From an uncultured Pelagibacteraceae bacterium (GTDB lineage: Bacteria; Pseudomonadota; Alphaproteobacteria; Pelagibacterales; Pelagibacteraceae): 64,000 nucleotides of DNA. Position numbers and translations under genes: made by a program. Below the pieces are notes generated by a model. It was given only the letters and a program-made list of their open reading frames with translations. It had not been told where the DNA came from and made no database searches. The stretch is from NCBI GenBank assembly GCA_902578525.1, contig CACHDJ010000001.1, positions 1 through 64,000 on the forward strand, given 5' to 3'. Position 1 is the first letter of the stretch, and each line of letters starts with the position of its first letter. Positions 56,569-64,000 of this stretch are shown here, in pieces.

Positions 56569-57015
56569 TTATTTAATTTCAATAAGTTTTTTCTTTTTTT
56601 GCTCTGGAACAATTCTCTCACAAGATATTGTTAAAAGACCATCTTTTAGTTCTGCACCATCTACTTTTACATCGTCAGCGATAGTAAATGATCTTGCAAA
56701 TTGTCTTTGAGAAATACCTTTATGTATAATTTCTCCATCAGCATTTTTATCTTCAGATTTATTAACTTGTTTAGTTCTTACAGTTAATAAATTATCTTCA
56801 AACTCAACTTCAACATCTTTTTTATTGAAACCAGCTAAAGCAACTTCTATTGCATAGTTATCTTTACCTACTTTTCTGATGTTGTAAGGTGGGTAGTTTG
56901 ATTGCATTGTCAAAGCACCATTCCCAAGCATATTTTCAAATTGATCAAACATATCGTCAAAACCAATTGAAAAAGGTCTTAGTGAGTTAAATATAGATAT
57001 ATCCTTACTTGTCAT
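56569..57015 (-). CDS. Hsp20/alpha-crystallin small heat shock protein
   Basis: YPPYNIRKVGKDNYAIEVALAGFNKKDVEVEFEDNLLTV. Confidence 0.96.
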   Translation of the reverse strand: MTSKDISIFNSLRPFSIGFDDMFDQFENMLGNGALTMQSNYPPYNIRKVGKDNYAIEVALAGFNKKDVEVEFEDNLLTVRTKQVNKSEDKNADGEIIHKGISQRQFARSFTIADDVKVDGAELKDGLLTISCERIVPEQKKKKLIEIK

Positions 57016-57071
57016 AATATCCTCCTTTTTTAAGCAAGTTTATTTTTTATAAGCCCCATTAGGCGGCTTAT
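57016..57071 (-). promoter_or_regulatory. candidate ROSE-like RNA thermometer in the Hsp20 5' UTR
   Basis: Minus strand: ATAAGCC-G-CC-TAAT-GG-GGCTTAT hairpin, then CTTGCT-TAAAAA-AGGAGG in which the Shine-Dalgarno pairs with a UYGCU-type strand, 5 nt before the ATG. Confidence 0.65.
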
Positions 57072-57077
57072 GATCCT

Positions 57078-57105
57078 TATTTAGTAACTAATTGTTATAT
57101 TTCAA
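57078..57105 (-). promoter_or_regulatory. putative promoter of the Hsp20 gene
   Basis: Minus strand CTTGAAA/TTGAAA (57105-57100), 16 nt spacer, TAAATA (57083-57078). Confidence 0.45.
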
Positions 57106-57115
57106 GATTAGCAAA

Positions 57116-59192
57116 TTAAATTTTTTTTGAAATTTTTAAAGCAAAAGCATAGTCAAGAGCTATTTCTTCAATCGCACCATCTCTTCCAGATTTACCACCA
57201 TGACCAGCATTCATTTCTGTCTTTAATAGCAATAAATTATTGTCTGTTTTAAAGTCTCTTAGTTTAGCTGTGAATTTAGCTGGTTCATCAAATAAAACCC
57301 GATTATCGCTTAAACTTGTTGTAATTAACATATTCGGATAATCCATTTTTTTAATGTTATTATAAGGAGCGTATGAAAATATGTATTCAAAATGGTCTTT
57401 ATTGTCTTTTGCATTTCCAAATTCATCAAATTCTCCAACAGTTAATGGCAAAGAATGATCTAGATTAGTTGTTAAAGAGTCTACAAATGGTACTGCCATT
57501 ATAATTCCTAAAAATAATTCTGGAGCTTGATTTACAACTGCTCCCATTAATAAGCCACCTGCTGATCCACCCATACCTATTATCTTACCTTTAGATGTAT
57601 ATTTGTGATCAATCAAATATTTTGCTGCGTGAATATAATCTTCAAAAGTATTTTTTTTTATTTGTAAGTTTTCCTTCCTTCCACCACTTCATTCCTTTTT
57701 CCATTCCTCCTCTAATATGTGCAGTTGCCCAAATTATATCTCTATCTAATAAACTTATTTTTGTTGATGAAAAGCTAGGACTTATAGAATTTCCATAAGA
57801 CCCATATCCATACAATAATAAATTTGCAGTTCCATCAACTTTAGTTTTTTTATGTCTTGTTATGGTTAAAGGAACCATTCTTCCATCATGAGATTTAAAC
57901 TCTACTCTTTCTACCAAATAATTATTTGAATCATGTCCAGAAGGTATTACTTGTTCTTTTACTAATATTTTGGATTTGTTTAAAAGATTATACAGGTAGA
58001 CCCTCGAAGGTGTTTTTGGAGATGAATATCCTAGGTAAACTTCATCTGTATTTCTATCTTTTTGTCTAAGAGAAATGGTTGGAACATAAATTTTTTCATC
58101 TGAAAAAATCAATTCTTCCTCCAATCCTGTAGAGATATTCTTTATAAAAAGCTTGTCTAATGCATTAGAAGTCTCTGAGCGTATTATCCAGTTTTTTAAA
58201 AATACACAGCCTCCAATTAAAACTTCTTCTTTCGCGGCAATAAAAATTTTCCAATTTTGTTTTTCTAAGCTATCACAAATCTCAATTTTGAAGTCTTCAG
58301 CGTCTTTATTTGTATGATTATAAAATTTGTCATCCCATGAATTTACAGAGTATAAAATTCCTTTTTCTCTTTTTTTTATTAATTTAGGTTCTGGTTTTTT
58401 TTCACTAACCTTAAAATAATATTGTTCAGAGGTATTGTGGTCAGAGGTTGTTATAAAATAGTACTGCTCATCTGAGCTTAAACTAATGCCAACAGTAAAA
58501 GCCTCACTTTTTTCTTCAAAAATTAGCTCGTCTTGATCATTAAAGTTTCCAATCTCATGTCTATAAATTTTTCTTGCTCGATGATTTTTGTCTAGTTTTG
58601 AATAAAAGATATATTTATCATCTAAACTAAAAACGATACTTCCAGATGTATCTTTAATTTCTCTTGTTATAATTTTATCAGTATCAATTTCCCTAATGAA
58701 TATTGTATAATACTCAGATCCTTTGGTATCCAAAGAATAAGCAAGATTTTTATCATTATGGCTAACCTCGAGATCACCTACACCAAAATATTCTACACCC
58801 AGTTTTTTTTTCTCTTTATCTCCATTCCAAATTTCCTCAATTTTATTTGTATTTATCTTTTTTCTTAATTTTATTGAATAATTTCCTTCAACTGTTGTTT
58901 TAGTCCAATATTCATATGTGTGATCTTTATAAGGAAGAGACTCATCATCTAATTTAATTCTACCTTTAATTTCATCAAACAATTTTTTTTGTAAATCTTT
59001 AGTATCTTTTAAATGATATTCTGTGAAATTATTTTCATTAATCAAATATTCTTTAACTTCAGGGTCTAATTTATCTTTATCTTTTAAAACTTCTAAAATA
59101 TTTTTTTGGTGTATCCAGCTATAATTGTCTTCCCAGGTGATATTGTGACAAGATTTTATTTCTGGTTTTTTTCTAAGTTGTGGTACTTTCAT
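57116..59192 (-). pseudogene. ptrB: oligopeptidase B (prolyl oligopeptidase family) split into two ORFs by a one-base frame offset at an A9 tract (57651-57659)
   Basis: 57642-59192 encodes the beta-propeller and start of the hydrolase domain; 57116-57616 encodes GMGGSAGG...; skipping one A in the tract gives continuous NKKNTFEDYIHAAKYLIDHKYTSKGKIIGMGGSAGG. Confidence 0.88.
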
Positions 59193-59208
59193 AAAGTAAA
59201 AGGAATAT

Positions 59209-59712
59209 ATGAATATAATAATTTATACATTAGTTATATTGACTATTTTTTATTTTCTGATGAGATTTATTAGTAACATTTCTTCAAAAAAGATATCAAA
59301 AAGTCTAAGAGTTCTAATAATTTTAGGATTAGTTGTTATGGCAATTTTATTTGCTTTAGGGGGCAGATTTTTATTAACATTGCCTCTTACTTTAGCTAGT
59401 TTAGCTTTATTAAAGCTGAAGGGTTTATCTATTTTTCAGTTAATATCACTTTTTAGATTAATTCAAACTTTGAGAAAGTCAGGGAGATTTTCCTTTAATC
59501 AATCAAATTCAAATAATATATCTTCAATATCAGTTTCAGAGGCCTACAAAATTTTAAATTTAGATATGAATAAAAAAATTTCTAAAGATGATGTTAATAA
59601 AGCATATATTAAAATTCAAAAGAAAATTCATCCTGATATTTCACCCGAAACATCAAGATTGTCCTCAATAGTGAATGAGGCAAAAGATATAGTTTTAAAT
59701 GATATCTCTTAA
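59209..59712 (+). CDS. membrane-anchored J-domain protein (DnaJ-like/TIM14-like)
   Basis: N-terminal TM segments; C-terminal J domain EAYKILNLDMNKKISKDDVNKAYIKIQKKIHPDIS with HPD. Confidence 0.88.
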   Translation: MNIIIYTLVILTIFYFLMRFISNISSKKISKSLRVLIILGLVVMAILFALGGRFLLTLPLTLASLALLKLKGLSIFQLISLFRLIQTLRKSGRFSFNQSNSNNISSISVSEAYKILNLDMNKKISKDDVNKAYIKIQKKIHPDISPETSRLSSIVNEAKDIVLNDIS

Positions 59713-60671
59713 TTAATTATTTCTTTAACCCTATTGAATATTTTTTGAGGACTAATCTTTTCTTTTCCTTGTGTTTTGTGAGAAACTGTTTCTTCTCCAT
59801 CAGGAATTATTGGAAACATTTTTGAGCTGTAATTTCCGTAAATTAAGGGTGTGTCTGCCATCAAGGTTATAGTTTTAATACCTAGCGCGGCAGATAAATG
59901 ACTAAAACTTGAGTCATTACAAATAGATATATTACAATTTTTTATGATTGGTAAAGTTTCTTTGATTGACAAATTATCTAAGGGTAAACAAATATTCTTA
60001 AATTTAGATTGCAGTATTTCGTTTAATATGATCTGCTCCTCATTATCTTTGCCTGTTGCGAGAAAAAATTTACATTTTTTAATATCTGATATTTTTTCTA
60101 TTACACTTAAAAATGTTTTTGCAGGTACTCTTTTTGTTGGTCCTGAACCTCCTATACCCAAAAGAATATTTGTTTCATTTTTATTTATTTGAAATTTTTC
60201 AATTGATTTATAAATCAATGTATCATCTATCTGAATTTCGGGATCTTCATTGACATCAAGATTTAATTTATCTTTTATAAATTTTCTTGGAGTATCGGTG
60301 ATATGTTGTCGAGTTTTCTGAAAAAGGGGATACTGATATATTTTATGAATTCCAGAAAATTTAGCAATTAAATTAAATCTCAAAGATGAATTGAAAATAA
60401 TTATTTGATCAAATTCGTGTTTTTTAATATCTTTAATCAAATTTAAACTTCCTAAGAATCCACCATGCTTGTTACTATTTTTTTTATCTCTTTCTAGAAA
60501 AAGAATTTTATCAATATAATTAGTTTGGTATAAATATTGATCAGCTTTTGAACTTTCTTTGACAAGTAAACTTATAGGGGAATTAAACTTTTCTGACAAA
60601 GCCTTTATAAAAGGTAAAAAAACCACAGTATCTCCAATACCCATTCTATTTTGCACCGCTAATATTTTCAT
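59709..60671 (-). CDS. glycosyltransferase family 9 (heptosyltransferase-like)
   Basis: MGIGDTVVFLPFIKAL; ICNDSSFSHLSAALGIKTI. Confidence 0.88.
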   Translation of the reverse strand: MKILAVQNRMGIGDTVVFLPFIKALSEKFNSPISLLVKESSKADQYLYQTNYIDKILFLERDKKNSNKHGGFLGSLNLIKDIKKHEFDQIIIFNSSLRFNLIAKFSGIHKIYQYPLFQKTRQHITDTPRKFIKDKLNLDVNEDPEIQIDDTLIYKSIEKFQINKNETNILLGIGGSGPTKRVPAKTFLSVIEKISDIKKCKFFLATGKDNEEQIILNEILQSKFKNICLPLDNLSIKETLPIIKNCNISICNDSSFSHLSAALGIKTITLMADTPLIYGNYSSKMFPIIPDGEETVSHKTQGKEKISPQKIFNRVKEIIN

Positions 60672-60720
60672 ATGGTATTTATAAACTTTACTAAGTATAT
60701 TTTTTATATAAATTTTTATT

Positions 60721-61605
60721 ATGACAAAAATAAGTGGGATTTTTGCAGCTACTATGTCAGTTCTTAATTCTGATTTGAGCCTAAATATTGAAAAAACAAT
60801 AGATCATGCAGAAAAATTAATAGATCAAGGATGTCATGGTACAGCAATATTCGGAAGTACTGGCCAAGCTCAATTAATATCTATTTCAGAAAAGATTGAT
60901 TTATTAAATAAGCTTTCAAAAAGCAAATATAAAGATAAGCATCTAATTGGCACAGGTTTAAATTCTTTAGGTGAAACTATTAATTTAATGAAAATAGCAA
61001 GTTCATTGAATTTTAAAAAATTTTTAATTATGCCACCGGCTTACTACAAATATGGAGATACTGAAGTAATAGAATTTTATACAAGAATAATAAAATCTAT
61101 TCCAGACTGTGAAATTATTCTTTATAATTTTGAGAAGTTGTGTGGATATAAATTTAGTAAAAATTGTGTTGAAGAACTCGTAAAAAAATTTCCTAATCAA
61201 ATAGTTGGTGTTAAAGATAGTTCATATAATTTATTTGAAAATTTGAAATTAAAAAATTTTTCAATTTTTCCTGGTTCAGAATTAAAATTATTAAAGGGAT
61301 TAGAATTAGGATGTTCAGGAATTATTACAGCTACATGTAATGTAACTGCCGAAATGTCTAGAAAGGTTTATGATGATTTTTATTCAAATAAAGAACAGTC
61401 TCTTAACAAAAAATTATGTGATGTTAGAGGTGCGTTTGACAAATACAACTTGATCTCAGGATTACATACTTATTGCTCTCAAGAAAATGAAATTTATAAG
61501 AATATTTTGCCTCCTTTAAAACTTTTAAATAAAAGTGATGAGAAAGATTTAATTAAAACTTTAAAGGAGTTAGATTTTAAAAACAATTCATCTTTGGCGG
61601 CCTAG
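60721..61605 (+). CDS. DapA/N-acetylneuraminate lyase superfamily aldolase
   Basis: TIM-barrel class I aldolase: GTAIFGSTGQ, VGVKDSSYN Schiff-base lysine. Confidence 0.88.
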   Translation: MTKISGIFAATMSVLNSDLSLNIEKTIDHAEKLIDQGCHGTAIFGSTGQAQLISISEKIDLLNKLSKSKYKDKHLIGTGLNSLGETINLMKIASSLNFKKFLIMPPAYYKYGDTEVIEFYTRIIKSIPDCEIILYNFEKLCGYKFSKNCVEELVKKFPNQIVGVKDSSYNLFENLKLKNFSIFPGSELKLLKGLELGCSGIITATCNVTAEMSRKVYDDFYSNKEQSLNKKLCDVRGAFDKYNLISGLHTYCSQENEIYKNILPPLKLLNKSDEKDLIKTLKELDFKNNSSLAA

Positions 61606-61606
61606 T

Positions 61607-62794
61607 ATGCAGCTTGCTAGTTTTTTAAATAAAGTTTTTAAAAAGGATGGCTTTATATTAACAGACGCCAATTCAAAAGATTACATTATTGGTAAACCAG
61701 GTAACAATCCTATAAAGTTGAAAATTTTAAAAAAGAATCTTCATTACAAATTATTACTTCATCCTGATTTATATTTTGGTGAAGCCTATACAAATGGTGA
61801 AGTAATTATAGAAAATGGAACTCTTACTGATTTTTTAGATTTAGCATTAATGAATTTTGGTAGAAATGACTTAAATTTTTTTAGTTATTTAATTAATAGA
61901 CTCAGAGGATCTTATAGATATTTAACCAATTTTAATTTTATTAAAAAATCAAAGATGAATGTATCTCACCACTATGATATTTCAGATAGTTTATATGATT
62001 TATTTTTAGATCCAAAAAGACAATATTCTTGTGCTTATTTCAAAAATGAAAATGACAGTTTGGAGGAAGCACAAAATAATAAAATTAATCATATAATTAA
62101 AAAACTGAACATTAAACCAAATCAGAAAGTTTTAGATATAGGTTGTGGTTGGGGTTCACTAGCAATCGATATAGCAAAAAATGCAAGTTGTGAGGTTACA
62201 GGAATAACATTGTCAGAAAATCAATTAAATTATTGTAATCAAAAAGCAAAAGAAATGAATTTAGAAAATCAAGTTAAATTCAAATTAATGGATTACAGAG
62301 AACTTAAAGAAAAATTTGATAGAATTGTAAGTGTTGGGATGTTTGAGCATGTAGGAAGAAAATTTTATAAAAAATTCTTTAAACAAATTGAAAAATTACT
62401 TAAAGATGATGGTGTTTCGTTGATACATACAATTGGATCAGTTAATCCACCAAGAGACCCACATCCTTGGATAACTAAATATATTTTTCCGGGGGGTTAT
62501 ACCCCTAGCTTAAGTGAAGTAACAAACCCAATAGAAAAAGCAGGACTAATTGTTACAGATATAGAGGTTTTAAGACTTCATTACTCACATACTCTAAGAC
62601 ACTGGAAAGAAAATTGTATTAAAAATAAAGAAAAGATTATTCAGATGTTTGATGAAAAATTTTTTAGAATGTGGGAATTTTATCTTGCTGGTTGTGAAAT
62701 GGCATTCAAGTGGGGTGATCAAGTTGTATATCAATTTCAACTTACAAAAAATTATAAATCGACTCCTGTGACTAGAGACTATATTTATCAATAA
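61607..62794 (+). CDS. cfa: cyclopropane-fatty-acyl-phospholipid synthase family methyltransferase
   Basis: HHYDISDSLYDLFLD, YSCAYF, VLDIGCGWGSLAIDIA, VSVGMFEHVG. Confidence 0.95.
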   Translation: MQLASFLNKVFKKDGFILTDANSKDYIIGKPGNNPIKLKILKKNLHYKLLLHPDLYFGEAYTNGEVIIENGTLTDFLDLALMNFGRNDLNFFSYLINRLRGSYRYLTNFNFIKKSKMNVSHHYDISDSLYDLFLDPKRQYSCAYFKNENDSLEEAQNNKINHIIKKLNIKPNQKVLDIGCGWGSLAIDIAKNASCEVTGITLSENQLNYCNQKAKEMNLENQVKFKLMDYRELKEKFDRIVSVGMFEHVGRKFYKKFFKQIEKLLKDDGVSLIHTIGSVNPPRDPHPWITKYIFPGGYTPSLSEVTNPIEKAGLIVTDIEVLRLHYSHTLRHWKENCIKNKEKIIQMFDEKFFRMWEFYLAGCEMAFKWGDQVVYQFQLTKNYKSTPVTRDYIYQ

Positions 62795-62823
62795 ATTATT
62801 GATAGAATCGAGTTTCTTTGAAA

Positions 62824-64000
62824 ATGAAAAAAAAACAAAAAAAATCTAATAGAAAGAAAAAATTTAAAAAAAAATCATCTAATCTAAAGCGTTTTAAAAA
62901 AATTAAAAATATTAAAAAAATTTTAAAAAAAAGAAAAAAAAGTTTTGCAAATAAACTTAAAAAAGTTAAAAAAAAAAAACTGATAAGCACCAAAAAAAAA
63001 CTACAGACTAAAGGGGAAAAAAAAGTTCAAAATGAAAGTTTATCTTTAAAATTAGTCAAATTACAATTATCATTAAAGCCTCAATTTAACTTTAAAATTA
63101 ATTTTAGTTTAGAGAAATATATACAAAGATTTTTTGATAAAATTTCAGAAACAATTTCTAATTATAAAATTTTAAAACATGATGAAAAAAGAAGATTAAA
63201 ATTAGAAAAAATTGAACAAGAAAGAAAAGAAAAAATTAAAGTTGAAAAGCAAAAAAAAGAGGAAGCAGCTTTAAAGTTAAAATTAAAAGAACAAGCTTTA
63301 AAAGACGAAGCTAGATTAGAAAAACAAAGAACAAAAGATATAAAATTATTTTTAAGAAAAGAACAGGCTATTTTAAGAATAGAACAAGCTGAAAAGCAGA
63401 AACAATTTTTAAAACAATTAAGATTAGATAAACAAATAGAGAAATTTAGAATTCGAGAAGTCAAAGAATTAGAGAGACTTGAAAAGATTTCTTTAAGAGA
63501 AAAAAGAGATGACTACTCAGGATTACAAGAAAGAATTGATAAGCTTAAAGAGAAATATCGAATAATTAGGGATCAGAAGATTAAAGAAAGAGTAGAAGCT
63601 TTAGGTGTAAAGCTTCAAGGCAATGAAGATAGAGAAACTTTATTATCTAAAGAGAAAGAATATACTTTAGCAAGACAAAAAGTTGAATTTGCATTAGAAA
63701 GTTTCTATAGAAGTGCTAGCAGCTTAGTATTTCAGATAAATAAAAGACATATTACAAGAGATATGTCTATATTACGATGCATTGATAGAAGATTTGAGAC
63801 AGGTGAAATTTTTATTAAATGGGATGAGTCTGAGGATGAAGATTGGCTATTATTAATATATATTAAAAATAATTCGCCTGATGAAGGTATTGTTATAGAA
63901 GATAAAGCAAATTCAGAAAAAAATATTTCTCATGAATTTAGAAGTGTAGATATATTTAAAGCCTCAGATACCATGGTTGACTCTTTGACCCAACTTATTG
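62824..64000 (+). CDS. Lys-rich, coiled-coil protein of unknown function (3' truncated by window)
   Basis: ATG at 62824 open for 392 codons to the window edge; 31 of the first 59 codons are Lys; Glu/Lys/Arg/Gln heptad-like middle; more ordinary-looking C-terminal part. Absent from the supplied ORF track because no stop lies in the window. Confidence 0.85.
   Translation, partial: MKKKQKKSNRKKKFKKKSSNLKRFKKIKNIKKILKKRKKSFANKLKKVKKKKLISTKKKLQTKGEKKVQNESLSLKLVKLQLSLKPQFNFKINFSLEKYIQRFFDKISETISNYKILKHDEKRRLKLEKIEQERKEKIKVEKQKKEEAALKLKLKEQALKDEARLEKQRTKDIKLFLRKEQAILRIEQAEKQKQFLKQLRLDKQIEKFRIREVKELERLEKISLREKRDDYSGLQERIDKLKEKYRIIRDQKIKERVEALGVKLQGNEDRETLLSKEKEYTLARQKVEFALESFYRSASSLVFQINKRHITRDMSILRCIDRRFETGEIFIKWDESEDEDWLLLIYIKNNSPDEGIVIEDKANSEKNISHEFRSVDIFKASDTMVDSLTQLI

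Noticed and set aside
62796-63464. Minus-strand Phe/Leu-rich (62796-62993) and Cys/Ser/Phe-rich (63162-63464) ORFs
   Set aside because: They are the antisense of the AAA-rich Lys/Glu ORF on the plus strand, which runs uninterrupted across both.

Overview
AT-rich, densely packed alphaproteobacterial chromosome segment. Gene content and order look like the SAR11/Pelagibacterales lineage (inferred from composition and synteny, not from a search). It is almost entirely core metabolism and housekeeping: TCA genes (sucD-sucA-sucB-lpdA), priA, the F1 ATP synthase operon (atpHAGDC), rppH-ctpA-rsfS-nadD-proA-proB-obgE-rpmA-rplU, gloB, metW-metX divergent from hisC-tyrA, an AmpG-like permease, trkH, class I lysS, pyrD, rpmB, a polyamine operon (decarboxylase, deoxyhypusine-synthase-like, agmatinase), an ActR/RegA regulator, bioY, polA, a ChvI/ChvG-type two-component system, ahcY, tsaE, amgK/murU-like genes, gpmA, an RND pump, msrA, a purine PRTase and NCS2 permease, Hsp20, oligopeptidase B, GT9, a DapA-family lyase, cfa, and a Lys-rich coiled-coil ORF running off the right edge. 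I found no CRISPR array, prophage, transposon, rRNA or tRNA. The most interesting signals are: (1) a compact ROSE-like RNA-thermometer candidate in the Hsp20 leader; (2) a SAM-II-type riboswitch upstream of metX; (3) an oligopeptidase B gene split by a one-base offset at an A9 tract; (4) convergent genes that repeatedly overlap at a shared TTAA double stop; (5) an open Lys-rich/coiled-coil ORF at the right edge that the ORF track omits; (6) a deoxyhypusine-synthase homolog in a bacterial polyamine operon. I do not see a clear undescribed defence or mobile system.
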